NCBI RefSeq assembly: GCF_036421915.1
Contig: NZ_JAZGOM010000002.1
Strand: one strand, 5' to 3'
Length of the DNA stretch: 64,000 nucleotides
Origin: Georgenia_A wangjunii
GTDB lineage: Bacteria > Actinomycetota > Actinomycetes > Actinomycetales > Actinomycetaceae
In this document: one piece after another, positions 51,233-60,909 of the stretch
Layout of the letters: every line of letters begins with the position of its first letter
Numbering within the stretch: the first letter of the stretch is position 1
Translations under genes and position numbers: made by a program
Notes under the pieces: generated by a model
What the model was told of the DNA's origin: nothing
Database searches by the model: none
What the model saw: only the letters and a program-made list of their open reading frames with translations

Positions 51233-52146
51233 GCCTGCCCGCCTCCTCCTGCCTCGTCGTCGTCCATCCGTGGTCCCGCCGTGCCCGCGTCCGGCGCGGC
51301 GCCACCGTCCGGCGCGGCGCCGTCGCCCGGCACGGGACCGTCCTCGTAGTCGTCGAGGACGTCGATCTCCCCCGCCTCGCTGCCCGACCACCGCACGGTC
51401 AGCTCCCCGAGCGGCTCGGCCTGCTCGAACGTGACGGCGGCCTCCCGGAAGAGCTCGAGCAGCGCGAGGAACCGCGAGATGACGACGGCGGTCGACGCGG
51501 CGTCCTCTGTCAGGGTACGGAACGTCGCGCTCCGCAGGCGACGGAGGCGGCCGACGAGGAGCGTCGCCTGCTCCCGCACGGGCACGACGGGGGCGTGGAG
51601 GTGACCGAGGTCGACCTGCGGCGGGCCCGGCTTCGGCGCGAGCGCCCCGGCCGCCAGCTCGGCGAGCCGCTCGGGCCCCACGCGCATGACGAGCTCGGGC
51701 AGCAGCACCGCGAACTGGGGCTCGAGGGTGACGGCGCGGGGGAAGGACCCGACGTGCTGGGTCCACGCCGCCCCGATGTAGGCGGCGACCTCCTTGAACG
51801 CGCGGTACTGCAGGAGCCGGGCGAAGAGGAGGTCCCGCGCCTCGAGGAGCTCGAGGTCCTCGTCGTCCTCGACGGCCCCGCGCGGCAGGAGCCGGGCGGC
51901 CTTAAGGTCGAGGAGCGTCGCGGCGACGACGAGGAACTCGCTCGCCTGCCCGAGGTCCCACTCGGCCTGGCCGCTGAGATGGGCGATGAACTCGTCGGTC
52001 ACCTGCGCGAGCGCGACCTCGGTGATGTCCAGACGGTGCTTGGCGATGAGCGAGAGGAGCAGGTCGAACGGCCCGGAGAAGTTCTCCAGGGTGACCTCGA
52101 AGCCGCGGGGCCGTGCCTCGACGGTCCCCTCAGGCGACGTCGCCAC
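51229..52146 (-). CDS. scpA: Segregation and condensation protein A (kleisin)
   Basis: A 305-residue ScpA. The N-terminal motif FEVTLENFSGPFDLLLSLIA, then KHRLDITEVALAQVTDEFI, is diagnostic. The middle holds FLVVAATLLDLKAARLLP, and the C-terminal winged helix ends before a ~45-residue acidic Gly/Pro-rich tail. The GTG at 52146 overlaps the parA end by 17 bp. It bridges SMC heads together with ScpB. Confidence 0.95.
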   Translation of the reverse strand: MATSPEGTVEARPRGFEVTLENFSGPFDLLLSLIAKHRLDITEVALAQVTDEFIAHLSGQAEWDLGQASEFLVVAATLLDLKAARLLPRGAVEDDEDLELLEARDLLFARLLQYRAFKEVAAYIGAAWTQHVGSFPRAVTLEPQFAVLLPELVMRVGPERLAELAAGALAPKPGPPQVDLGHLHAPVVPVREQATLLVGRLRRLRSATFRTLTEDAASTAVVISRFLALLELFREAAVTFEQAEPLGELTVRWSGSEAGEIDVLDDYEDGPVPGDGAAPDGGAAPDAGTAGPRMDDDEAGGGGQA

Positions 52147-52996
52147 GGGCGATGAGCTCTCTGGCCAGCCGCCGGTAGGCCTCGGCCCCCGGGTGGCTCG
52201 GCGCGTAGCTCGTGATCGGCTCGGTGGCCACCGACGCGTCCGGGAACTTCACCGTGCGCGAGATCACCGTGTCGAAGACCTTGTCCCCGAAGCCCTCGCG
52301 CACCCGGGCGAGGACCTCGCGGGAGTGGAGGGTGCGGCCGTCGTACATCGTGGCGAGGATGCCGTCGAGGACGAGGCGCGGGTTGAGGCGGTCGCAGACC
52401 TTCTCGATCGTCTCCATGAGCAGGGCGACACCGCGCAGGGCGAAGAACTCGGCCTCGAGCGGGATGATGACGCCGTGCGCGGCGCTGAGCGCGTTGACGG
52501 TGAGGAGCCCGAGCGAGGGCTGGCAGTCGACGAGGATGACGTCGTAGTCGTCCGCCACGGGGCGCAGGACGCGCGCGAGAGCCTGCTCACGGGCGACCTC
52601 GTTGACGAGCTGGACCTCGGCGGCCGAGAGGTCGATGTTCGCGGGGACGACGTCGAGGCCCGGCGTGGCGGTGTGCTGGATGATCTCCCGCACGTCCGTG
52701 CGCGGCTGCATGATGAGCGTGTAGATCGTCCGGTCGAGCTCGTTGGCGTTGATCCCGAGACCGGCGGAGGCCGCGCCCTGCGGGTCGAAGTCGACGAGGA
52801 GCACCCGGCGCCCGTACTCGGCGAGAGCAGCGCCCAGGTTGATCGTCGTCGTCGTCTTGCCGACGCCGCCCTTCTGGTTGGCCATCGCGATGATGCGGGC
52901 GGGACCGTGGCCGCTCAGCGGGGTCGGTTCGGGGAACACGACCGGCTGTGCGGCAGGGTCGCCCAGGTTCAACGTCGGCTGCGCCACATCATTCAC
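52130..52996 (-). CDS. parA: ParA/Soj-family ATPase
   Basis: A 288-residue deviant-Walker ATPase: ANQKGGVGKTTTTINLGAAL near residue 38, VDFDPQGAASAGLG, DVILVDCQPSLGLLTVNALS and PLEAEFFALRGVALLMETIE. The gene is linked to scpA/scpB here rather than to parB, as in many actinobacteria, so its role is probably chromosome organisation. The chosen start is the GTG at 52996; the frame extends to 53071, but the added residues look non-coding. Confidence 0.92.
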   Translation of the reverse strand: MNDVAQPTLNLGDPAAQPVVFPEPTPLSGHGPARIIAMANQKGGVGKTTTTINLGAALAEYGRRVLLVDFDPQGAASAGLGINANELDRTIYTLIMQPRTDVREIIQHTATPGLDVVPANIDLSAAEVQLVNEVAREQALARVLRPVADDYDVILVDCQPSLGLLTVNALSAAHGVIIPLEAEFFALRGVALLMETIEKVCDRLNPRLVLDGILATMYDGRTLHSREVLARVREGFGDKVFDTVISRTVKFPDASVATEPITSYAPSHPGAEAYRRLARELIARGDVA

Positions 52997-53077
52997 GCCC
53001 CCACGGTAGTTGGGCGGGGAGGTATCTCCAACGCCACGCGCCGTGCGGAGCCCGGAGGAGACGACCGACACACGCCC

Positions 53078-54178
53078 TCACCCCCGCGCGCGGGGGTGAG
53101 CCGCGGCGTAGACCTCACGCATCGTCTGCGCGGTGACCTGCGTGTAGATCTGCGTCGTCGTCACCGATGCGTGCCCGAGCAGCTCCTGGACGACGCGCAC
53201 GTCGGCGCCGCCGGCGAGGAGGTGGGTGGCGAAGGAGTGGCGCAGCGTGTGGGGGGACAGGTGGCCCTCGAGGCCGGCCCGCCCGGCCGCCGTCTGGAGG
53301 ACCGCCCACGCGCTCTGGCGGCTCAGCGGGTTTCCGCGGGTGTTGAGGAAGAGGGCCGAGTTCCCGCGGCCGGCCTGCGCGAGCGCCGGGCGCCCCCGCA
53401 CGAGGTAGGCCTCGAGCGCCTCGACGGCGTACCGGCCCGCGGGCACGACCCGCTCCTTGCGGCCCTTGCCGAACAGCCGCACGGACGCCGTCCCGCGGGT
53501 GAGGTCGACGTCGTCGACGGCCAGGCCCACCGCCTCGCTGATGCGCGCCCCGGTCCCGTAGAGCAGCTCGAGCAGGGCGCGGTCACGCAGCGGGACCGGC
53601 CCCTCCCCCACGGACGCCGCCTCGAGCAGGCGCTCGACGTCGTCCGTGCTCACGGCCTTCGGCAGCCGCTTGGCCATGGCGGGAGGCCGGACGGCGGAGC
53701 TCGGGTCGGTCCCCGTCTGTCCCTCGAGCGCCGCGAAGCGGTGCCAGCCTCGCAGCGCGACGACGGCGCGACCGGCGGACGACGGCGCCAGCGGGCGACC
53801 GCCGTCGTCCCCCGTGCGCACCGCCTCGACGTACGCCTCGATGTCCCGCTCGGCCACCTCGCCGACGTGCGCGCGCCCACGCGTCGTGAGGAAGCCGACG
53901 TAGCGCGTGAGGTCGCGCCGGTACGCGGCGAGCGTGTGCTCGCTCAGGCCGCGCTCGATGCCGAGGTGGGCGAGGTACTCCTCGACCGCGCGGACGAGCC
54001 CGGGGGCGGGCGGCTCACCGGTCGCGCCGGACGACGACGGTGGGGGCGGCCCGGCAGCGACGGGCCTCGCGGCGGCGCTCGCCGCAGCCCCAGCGGGCTC
54101 GGCCGCGGCGCTCGCAGCCGGCGCGGCGGGCTCAGCCGGCCCGGCTGCGCCGGCCGGTTGCCGCGCCTGCGCCGCCAC
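53078..54178 (-). CDS. xerD: Tyrosine recombinase XerD
   Basis: A 366-residue recombinase. After a ~60-residue Ala/Pro-rich leader come the SAM-like domain (YLAHLGIERGLSEHTLAAYR) and the catalytic domain, with Arg in GTGARISEA, Lys in GKGRKER, HTLRHSFATHLL, and GHASVTTTQIYT holding the final Tyr. XerD with XerC resolves chromosome dimers. The leader is missing in most XerD proteins, so the true start may be downstream of the annotated GTG. Confidence 0.93.
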   Translation of the reverse strand: MAAQARQPAGAAGPAEPAAPAASAAAEPAGAAASAAARPVAAGPPPPSSSGATGEPPAPGLVRAVEEYLAHLGIERGLSEHTLAAYRRDLTRYVGFLTTRGRAHVGEVAERDIEAYVEAVRTGDDGGRPLAPSSAGRAVVALRGWHRFAALEGQTGTDPSSAVRPPAMAKRLPKAVSTDDVERLLEAASVGEGPVPLRDRALLELLYGTGARISEAVGLAVDDVDLTRGTASVRLFGKGRKERVVPAGRYAVEALEAYLVRGRPALAQAGRGNSALFLNTRGNPLSRQSAWAVLQTAAGRAGLEGHLSPHTLRHSFATHLLAGGADVRVVQELLGHASVTTTQIYTQVTAQTMREVYAAAHPRARG

Positions 54179-54181
54179 GGC

Positions 54182-55336
54182 TTACAGGGGCAGGAACGGG
54201 TCGACGGCGACGGCGACGAAGAGCACCGTGAGGTACGTGATCGAGCCGTGGAAGACCTTCATCGCGGCGAGCTTGCCGCGCTCGGGGTGGACCGCCCGCC
54301 GGTACAGCTGGGCGCAGCCCCAGAGGAACCAGGCACCGGCCGCGACGGCGACGGCCGTGTAGACCCACGTCATCTGCGCGACAGGAACGAGGACGAGAGA
54401 GCACCCGACCATCGCGGCGCCGTAGGCGAGGATCTGCCACGCGACCTTCACGTCGGTCGAGACGACCGGGAGCATGGGGACGTCGGCGCGGGCGTAGTCC
54501 TGCTTGAACCGCATCGACAGCGGCCAGTAGTGCGGCGGCGTCCAGAAGAAGATGACGCCGAAGAGCACGACGGGCGCCCACGCGAGGGAACCCGTCACCG
54601 CGGACCAGCCGATGAGGACCGGCATGCACCCCGCCGCCCCGCCCCACACGATGTTCTGCGACGTGCGGCGCTTGAGGATCATCGTGTAGCCGACGACGTA
54701 GAGGGCGATGGCGACGAGCGCGAGCCACGCCGAGGGCCAGTTGACCACCGCAGCGAACCACACGAAGGCGACCGCGCCGAGGACGTACGCGAAGACGAGG
54801 GCCTGGCGCGGGGCGAGGACGCCGGTGACGAGGGGTCGCTGCTTCGTCCGGTTCATGAGCCGGTCGATGTCGCGGTCGAGGTACATGTTGAACGTGTTCG
54901 CCGAGCCCGCCGCGGCCGCGCCGCCGACGAGGGTGGCGAGGACGAGGCCGAGGCCGGGCCAGCCGTCGGCCGCGAGGATCATCGTCGGGATCGTCGTGAT
55001 GAGGAGGAGCTCGATGATGCGCGGCTTCGTCAGCGCGACGTAGGCCCGCACGATCGTCCACCGGCTCGGCCGGCTCGTCGCGGTGCCCGGTGCGGCGGCG
55101 GGGCCGGGGCTCGACCGCAGCGAGGAGCGCGCCGCCGCGTCGAGGTCCGCGCCGTCGGGGCCGGCACCGGCGAGGTCGGCGCCGTCGGGAGCCGCGACGT
55201 CGAGGTGGGCGAGGCCGAGGTCCATGCCGTCGACCGGTCGTCCCGTCGAGCCGAAGGGCTCCGCGACGTCCGCCGCGGGGTCGCGGGGGCGGTCGGCGGC
55301 CGGCTGGGCACTACGCACGCGTCGGGGACTCCACAT
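54182..55336 (-). CDS. ctaB: Protoheme IX farnesyltransferase (heme O synthase)
   Basis: A UbiA-family membrane enzyme of about 384 residues with nine helices. The prenyl-diphosphate motifs are NMYLDRDIDRLMNRTKQRPL (NxxxDxxxD) and YTMILKRRTSQNIVWGGAAG. It farnesylates heme B to heme O for cytochrome oxidase. The first ~95 residues are a Pro/Ala/Asp-rich soluble leader with no ribosome-binding site, so the start is uncertain; a TTG at 55375 and an ATG about 110 bp downstream of the chosen one are alternatives. Divergent to tkt, as commonly seen in actinobacteria. Confidence 0.92.
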   Translation of the reverse strand: MWSPRRVRSAQPAADRPRDPAADVAEPFGSTGRPVDGMDLGLAHLDVAAPDGADLAGAGPDGADLDAAARSSLRSSPGPAAAPGTATSRPSRWTIVRAYVALTKPRIIELLLITTIPTMILAADGWPGLGLVLATLVGGAAAAGSANTFNMYLDRDIDRLMNRTKQRPLVTGVLAPRQALVFAYVLGAVAFVWFAAVVNWPSAWLALVAIALYVVGYTMILKRRTSQNIVWGGAAGCMPVLIGWSAVTGSLAWAPVVLFGVIFFWTPPHYWPLSMRFKQDYARADVPMLPVVSTDVKVAWQILAYGAAMVGCSLVLVPVAQMTWVYTAVAVAAGAWFLWGCAQLYRRAVHPERGKLAAMKVFHGSITYLTVLFVAVAVDPFLPL

Positions 55337-55764
55337 CTGCCGAGGAACGGCGGCGGGATCCGGGATCCCTGCCAAGGGCGGGGTCCCGCGGTCCCGACCA
55401 TCCTACGTCGCACGAGCGCCGGGGCCAGGTCCGCGCGCCGAGGTGACGCTCACACCGGGCGGCGCGCCCGGGAGGGGATGGCGGCCGCCGCCGCGGCTCG
55501 GCCGGCGGCGGCCGCCGCGGCTCGGCCGGCGGGCCGGACCCCCGGACCGGCCGGGGGCCGCACCCGCGGACCGCCGGAAGCCCCGGTCGCTCACCGCCGG
55601 GGCGGGCGTACGGCCCAGCGTCCGAGACGGCGGCGGTCTGCCTGCCCATCGGCGCGCCGTGACAAGTAGGGTCGGACGCAGGAAGAGAGCGTCGGCGTCG
55701 ACCGTCTGCGCCTACCAGTCAAGCAGGAGCCGACCAGCGGGTCTGGCACCAGGAATGAGGACCT
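55337..55764. other. Divergent promoter region of ctaB and tkt
   Basis: About 430 bp without a supported gene. It contains a tandem GC-only repeat around 55480-55531 (two copies of GCCGCGGCTCGGCCGGCGG). A TGACAAGTAGGGT element at about 55660 could belong to a tkt promoter. Open frames here are Arg/Pro/Gly shadows. Confidence 0.5.
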
Positions 55765-57945
55765 GTGAACGAGAGCACCGCCACCACCGAGCTGGAGTGG
55801 ACCGACCTTGACCGACGCGCCGTCGACACGGTGCGCGTGCTCGCGGCCGATGCCGTCCAGAAGGTCGGCAGCGGGCACCCCGGCACCGCCATGAGCCTGG
55901 CGCCGGCGGCCTACCTCCTCTACCAGCGCACGATGCGCCACGACCCGAGCGACCAGCACTGGCTGGGCCGGGACCGCTTCATCCTCTCCGCCGGGCACTC
56001 CGCCCTCACGCAGTACATCCAGCTCTTCTTCGCCGGTTACGGCCTCGAGCTGGACGACCTCAAGGCGCTGCGCACGTGGAACTCCCTCACGCCGGGCCAC
56101 CCCGAGTACCGCCACACCGACGGTGTCGAGGCGACGACCGGCCCGCTCGGCCAGGGCCTCGCCAACGCCGTCGGCATGGCCATAGCGAGCCGCCGCGAGC
56201 GCGCGCTGCTCGACCCGGACGCCCCCGCCGGCACGAGCCCGTTCGACCACACCGTCTACGTCATCGCCTCCGACGGCGACCTCCAGGAGGGCGTCACCTC
56301 CGAGGCGAGCTCGCTCGCCGGGCACCAGCAGCTCGGCAACCTCGTCGTCATCTGGGACGACAACGAGATCTCCATCGAGGACGACACGTCCGTCGCCTTC
56401 AGCGAGGACGTCCTCGCCCGCTACGCCGCCTACGGCTGGCACACGCAGCGCGTCGACTTCACGCAGGGCGGCACGGGCTACTCCGAGGACGTCCACGCCC
56501 TCGACGCCGCGCTCGCCGCCGCCAAGGCCGAGACGAACCGCCCCTCGATCATCGCCCTGAGCACGATCATCGGCTGGCCCTCCCCGACGAAGCAGAACAC
56601 CGGCGCCATCCACGGCTCCGCCCTCGGCGCCGACGAGATCCGCGGCCTCAAGGAGATCCTCGGGTTCGACCCGGAGCAGACCTTCGAGGTGGGCGACGAC
56701 GTCCTCGCGCACGTCCGCGCCGTCCAGGACCGCGGCGCGCAGGCCCGGGCCGAGTGGGAGAAGGGCTACGAGGCGTGGCGCACGGCGACGCCCGAGCGCG
56801 CCGCCCTCCTCGACCGCCTCCGCGAGCGGAGGCTCCCCGAGGGCTGGACCGACGCGCTGCCGACGTTCCCCGCCGACAAGGCCGTCTCCACCCGCAAGGC
56901 CTCGGGCGAGGTCCTCGGCGCCCTCGCCGACCCGCTGCCCGAGCTGTGGGGCGGCTCGGCCGACCTCGCCGGCTCGAACAACACGACGATGAAGGGCGAG
57001 CCGTCCTTCCTGCCCGCCGAGCACGCGACGAAGATGTTCCCGGGCGGCCCGACCGGGCGCACGCTCCACTTCGGCATCCGTGAGCACGCGATGGGCTCGA
57101 TCCTCAACGGGATCACGCTGCACGGCCTCACCCGCCCCTACGGCGGCACGTTCCTCACGTTCAGCGACTACATGCGCCCGCCGGTGCGTCTCGCCGCGCT
57201 CATGGGCATCCCGACGACGTTCGTGTGGACGCACGACTCGATCGGCCTCGGCGAGGACGGCCCGACGCACCAGCCGGTCGAGCACCTCGCCGCGCTGCGC
57301 GCCATCCCCGGCCTCGACGTCGTCCGCCCGGCGGACGCGAACGAGACCGCCGCCTGCTGGCGCACGATCCTCGAGAACACGGACCGCCCGGCGGGCCTCA
57401 TCCTCACCCGCCAGGACGTCCCGAACCCCGCCCGTGGCGAGGGTGCGGCCCAGGGTGAGACCCTCGCCTCCGCCGACGGCGCCGCGCGCGGCGCGTACGT
57501 CCTCGCCGAGGCCGACGGCGGCGCGCCCGACGTCATCCTCGTCGCGACGGGCTCCGAGGTGCAGATCGCCCTGGCCGCCCGCGAGCAGCTCCAGGGGGAC
57601 GGCGTGCCGACCCGCGTGGTCTCCATGCCGTGCCGCGAGTGGTTCGACGACCAGGACGAGGCGTACCGCGAGGAGGTGTTCCCCGCCGCCGTCAAGGCGC
57701 GCGTCTCCATCGAGGCCGGCATCTCGCTGGGCTGGCACACGATCGTCGGCGACGCCGGCCGCACCGTCAGCCTCGAGCACTACGGCGCCTCGGCCGCGTA
57801 CGAGCGGCTCTACTCCGAGTTCGGGATCACCGCCGAGGCGGCCGCCGCCAAGGCGCGCGAGTCCCTCGCGGCCGCCCGCGGCGACGCCGACCCCGGCTCG
57901 GCCGCCATCCCCTCGCAGGGTGGCACGGGCGACCTGCCCAAGTGA
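55765..57945 (+). CDS. tkt: Transketolase
   Basis: A 726-residue thiamine-diphosphate enzyme of the pentose-phosphate pathway: KVGSGHPGTAMSLAPAAYLL near residue 30, LGQGLANAVGMAIASR, SDGDLQEGVTSEASSLAG with the diphosphate-binding motif, and later EHAMGSILNGITLHG, THDSIGLGEDGPTHQPVEHL and RPADANETAACW. GTG at 55765 with AGGAATGAGG upstream. First gene of the tkt-tal-pgi-zwf-opcA-pgl operon. Confidence 0.97.
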   Translation: MNESTATTELEWTDLDRRAVDTVRVLAADAVQKVGSGHPGTAMSLAPAAYLLYQRTMRHDPSDQHWLGRDRFILSAGHSALTQYIQLFFAGYGLELDDLKALRTWNSLTPGHPEYRHTDGVEATTGPLGQGLANAVGMAIASRRERALLDPDAPAGTSPFDHTVYVIASDGDLQEGVTSEASSLAGHQQLGNLVVIWDDNEISIEDDTSVAFSEDVLARYAAYGWHTQRVDFTQGGTGYSEDVHALDAALAAAKAETNRPSIIALSTIIGWPSPTKQNTGAIHGSALGADEIRGLKEILGFDPEQTFEVGDDVLAHVRAVQDRGAQARAEWEKGYEAWRTATPERAALLDRLRERRLPEGWTDALPTFPADKAVSTRKASGEVLGALADPLPELWGGSADLAGSNNTTMKGEPSFLPAEHATKMFPGGPTGRTLHFGIREHAMGSILNGITLHGLTRPYGGTFLTFSDYMRPPVRLAALMGIPTTFVWTHDSIGLGEDGPTHQPVEHLAALRAIPGLDVVRPADANETAACWRTILENTDRPAGLILTRQDVPNPARGEGAAQGETLASADGAARGAYVLAEADGGAPDVILVATGSEVQIALAAREQLQGDGVPTRVVSMPCREWFDDQDEAYREEVFPAAVKARVSIEAGISLGWHTIVGDAGRTVSLEHYGASAAYERLYSEFGITAEAAAAKARESLAAARGDADPGSAAIPSQGGTGDLPK

Positions 57946-58024
57946 GCCCTGCCGCACCGGCACACCCCCGCCCGGCACACCTGCGCCGGGCGCACCTCCG
58001 CACGGCACGAAAGGCAGGCACGCG

Positions 58025-59170
58025 ATGACCGACCGACTCGGTGACCTCAGCAACCACGGCGTGGCCGTCTGGCTCGACGACCTCTCCCGCGAACGCCTCG
58101 CGGGCGGGGCCGCCGGCAGCCTGGACACGCTCATCGAGCGCGACCACGTCGTCGGCGTGACGACGAACCCGTCGATCTTCGCCTCGGCGCTCGCGAAGGG
58201 CTCGGCCTACGACGCCGAGCTCGGCGAGCTCGCGAGCTCGGGCGCGGACGTCGACGCCGCCGTCATCGCGGTGACGACGGCGGACGTGCGCGCGGCGTGC
58301 GACGCGTTCGCGGACGTCTTCGCCGCGACCGGCGGCCAGGACGGGCGCGTGTCGATCGAGGTGGACCCGCGCCTCGCGCGGGACACGGACGCGACCATCG
58401 AGCAGGCGCGCCTGCTGTGGGAGACGGTCGACCGCCCCAACCTGCTCGTCAAGATCCCGGCGACGGCCGAGGGCCTGCCCGCGATCACGCGGGCGATCGG
58501 TGAGGGGATCAGCGTCAACGTCACGCTCATCTTCTCGCTCGACCGGTACCGGGCGGTCGCCGGGGCGTACCTCGACGGGCTCGAGCTCGCGCTGCGCGCG
58601 GGCCTGGACCTGTCGACGATCTCCTCGGTCGCCTCGTTCTTCGTCTCGCGCGTGGACGCGGCGATCGACCCCAGGCTCGACGAGCTCGGGACCGAGGAGG
58701 CCGCCGCGCTGCGCGGGACGGTCGCCGTCGCCAACGCGCGGCTCGCGTTCCAGGCCTACGAGGAGATCTTCTCCACCCCGCGGTGGGAGGACCTCGCGGC
58801 CGCCGGTGCGCGCCCGCAGCGGCCGCTGTGGGCCTCCGTCGGCGTCAAGGACCCGGCCTACGCCGACACGAAGTACGTCGACGAGCTCGTCACGGGGGGC
58901 ACCGTCTCGACGATGCCCGAGCCGACGCTGCGTGCCGTGGCCGAGCACGGCGAGATCACCGGGGACACGGTCCGCGGCTCCTACGCCGACGCGCGCGGGG
59001 TGCTCGAGCGCCTCGAGCGCCTCGGCATCCGTTACAGCGACGTCATGGAGGCTCTCGAGGCCGAGGGCGTCGAGAAGTTCGAGAGCGCGTGGTCCGACCT
59101 CAACGCGCGCGTCGCCGAGATCATGGGCGCGCAGGCGCCCGGCACCAGCAGCGAGGAAGCAGACAAGTGA
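58025..59170 (+). CDS. tal: Transaldolase
   Basis: A 381-residue (beta/alpha)8 enzyme of the actinobacterial type: GVTTNPSIFASAL near residue 44, SIEVDPRLARDT, the Schiff-base lysine in NLLVKIPATAEGLPAI near residue 140, GISVNVTLIFSLDRY and LWASVGVKDPAYADTKYV. ATG at 58025, 79 bp after tkt. Its TGA overlaps the GTG of pgi (GTGA), so the two are coupled. Confidence 0.97.
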   Translation: MTDRLGDLSNHGVAVWLDDLSRERLAGGAAGSLDTLIERDHVVGVTTNPSIFASALAKGSAYDAELGELASSGADVDAAVIAVTTADVRAACDAFADVFAATGGQDGRVSIEVDPRLARDTDATIEQARLLWETVDRPNLLVKIPATAEGLPAITRAIGEGISVNVTLIFSLDRYRAVAGAYLDGLELALRAGLDLSTISSVASFFVSRVDAAIDPRLDELGTEEAAALRGTVAVANARLAFQAYEEIFSTPRWEDLAAAGARPQRPLWASVGVKDPAYADTKYVDELVTGGTVSTMPEPTLRAVAEHGEITGDTVRGSYADARGVLERLERLGIRYSDVMEALEAEGVEKFESAWSDLNARVAEIMGAQAPGTSSEEADK

Positions 59171-60909
59171 GCCACGAGAACGTCAACGCCGTCGTCACCT
59201 GGGCGGGCGAGGAGGACGACACCGTCGTCGAGGTCACGGCCACGGGCGCCGCCGCCGAGGCGGTCACCCGGCACGTGCCGGGCCTCGTCTCCGCCGGGGT
59301 CGCGTCCCGCCTCTCCGCCCAGGACTCCACCCTGTGGGGCCCGGACGCGGAGGAGGAGGCGGCGGTGCGGCTCGGCTGGACCGCGCTCCACGAGACCTCC
59401 CGCCCGCTCCTCGAGCCGCTGGCCGCGCTGCGCGCCGACCTCGTGGCCGAGGGCGTCGACCGGGTCGTCCTTGCCGGCATGGGCGGCTCCTCGCTCGCGC
59501 CCGAGGTCATCGCCGGCACGGCGGGCGTCCCGCTCGTCGTCCTCGACTCGACCGACCCGGACCAGGTCACCCGCGCGCTCGAGGGCGACCTCACGCGCAC
59601 CGTCCTCGTCGTCTCCTCCAAGTCGGGCGGGACCGTCGAGACGGACTCCCAGCGCCGCATCTTCGAGGCGGCCTTCACGGCCGCCGGCGTCGACGCGCCG
59701 AGCCGGATCGTCGTCGTGACGGACCCGGGCTCCCCGCTGCAGAAGACCGCCACGGAGGCCGGCTACCGCGCCGTCTTCGAGGCCGACCCCACCGTCGGGG
59801 GCCGCTTCTCCGCGCTCACCGCGTTCGGCCTCGTGCCGTGCGCCCTCGCGGGCGTCGACGTCGCCGCGCTCCTCGACGAGGCGGCCGCCGTCGCGCCGTT
59901 CTTCGCCGAGGACACCGAGGCCAACCCGGCGCTCGTCCTCGGCGCCGCGCTCGCCGGCACCGAGCCGCTCCGGGACAAGATCGTCCTCACCGACGCCGGC
60001 TCGGGCCTCTACCACTTCGGGGACTGGGCCGAGCAGCTCGTCGCCGAGTCGACGGGCAAGAGCGGGACGGGCCTGCTGCCCGTCGTCGTCGGTGACGACG
60101 CGCCCGAGCTCGACGACGTCGCGGACGACGTCCTGCCCGTCGCGCTGTGCCCGCTCGCGGACGCCACGGACGAGACCGGCGCCGACGACGCGGCCGACGC
60201 CGGCACCGACGCGGACGACGACGAGGACTGGGACACCGCCGTCCTCGACGCCACCGAGGTGACGGTCGCCGGCAGCCTCGGCGGGCTGTTCCTCCTGTGG
60301 GAGCACGCCGTCGCCGTCGCCGGGCACATCCTCGGCATCGACCCCTTCAACCAGCCCGACGTCGAGTCCGCGAAGAACGCGACCCGCGGTCTCCTCGAGG
60401 AGACGCCCGCCCCGGAGCCGGCCGTCTTCACCGACTCCGGCGTCGAGGTGCGCGGCAGCGCGGACCTCCTCTCCGGGGTGGAGACGGTGGCCGACGCCGT
60501 CGCCGCCCTCCTCGGCACGCTCGACGCCGAGCGCGGGTACCTCGCCGTCATGGCCTACCTCGACCGCGAGGGACGCCCGGCGGATCTCCTCGCCGGCACC
60601 CGCGCCGCGCTCGCCGAGCGCACGGGACGGCCCGTGACGTTCGGATGGGGACCGCGGTTCCTCCACTCGACGGGCCAGCTCCACAAGGGCGGCGCGCCCG
60701 TCGGCGCGTTCCTCCAGATCACCGGCGCGACCGACGCGCAGGTGGGCATCCCGGGACGCGACTTCGACCTCACGGCGCTCATCTCCGCGCAGGCCGCCGG
60801 TGACGCCGGCGTGCTCGCCGGCCTCGGGCGCCCGGTGCTGCGGCTGCACGTGACGAGCGCCGACTCGCTCGCCTGGCTCGCCGGCGTCCTGCGCGGGCCG
60901 GCCGCATGA
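59167..60909 (+). CDS. pgi: Glucose-6-phosphate isomerase
   Basis: A 580-residue isomerase of the type encoded in actinobacterial transaldolase operons: LAGMGGSSLAPEVIAGTAGV, SSKSGGTVETDSQRR (phosphate-binding), GGRFSALTAFGLVP, GIDPFNQPDVESAKNATRG and LHKGGAPVGAFLQITG near the C-terminus. An unusual acidic insert of about 30 residues (ETGADDAADAGTDADDDEDW) lies at about residues 338-358 between two normal blocks. GTG start overlaps the tal stop, and its own stop overlaps the zwf ATG. Confidence 0.93.
   Translation: MSHENVNAVVTWAGEEDDTVVEVTATGAAAEAVTRHVPGLVSAGVASRLSAQDSTLWGPDAEEEAAVRLGWTALHETSRPLLEPLAALRADLVAEGVDRVVLAGMGGSSLAPEVIAGTAGVPLVVLDSTDPDQVTRALEGDLTRTVLVVSSKSGGTVETDSQRRIFEAAFTAAGVDAPSRIVVVTDPGSPLQKTATEAGYRAVFEADPTVGGRFSALTAFGLVPCALAGVDVAALLDEAAAVAPFFAEDTEANPALVLGAALAGTEPLRDKIVLTDAGSGLYHFGDWAEQLVAESTGKSGTGLLPVVVGDDAPELDDVADDVLPVALCPLADATDETGADDAADAGTDADDDEDWDTAVLDATEVTVAGSLGGLFLLWEHAVAVAGHILGIDPFNQPDVESAKNATRGLLEETPAPEPAVFTDSGVEVRGSADLLSGVETVADAVAALLGTLDAERGYLAVMAYLDREGRPADLLAGTRAALAERTGRPVTFGWGPRFLHSTGQLHKGGAPVGAFLQITGATDAQVGIPGRDFDLTALISAQAAGDAGVLAGLGRPVLRLHVTSADSLAWLAGVLRGPAA

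Noticed and set aside
51794..55669. 1291-codon plus-strand frame across scpA, parA, xerD and ctaB
   Set aside because: It runs antisense to four conserved genes and has no recognisable sequence.
55591..58134. 847-codon minus-strand frame opposite transketolase
   Set aside because: Shadow of tkt; no start signal or domain.
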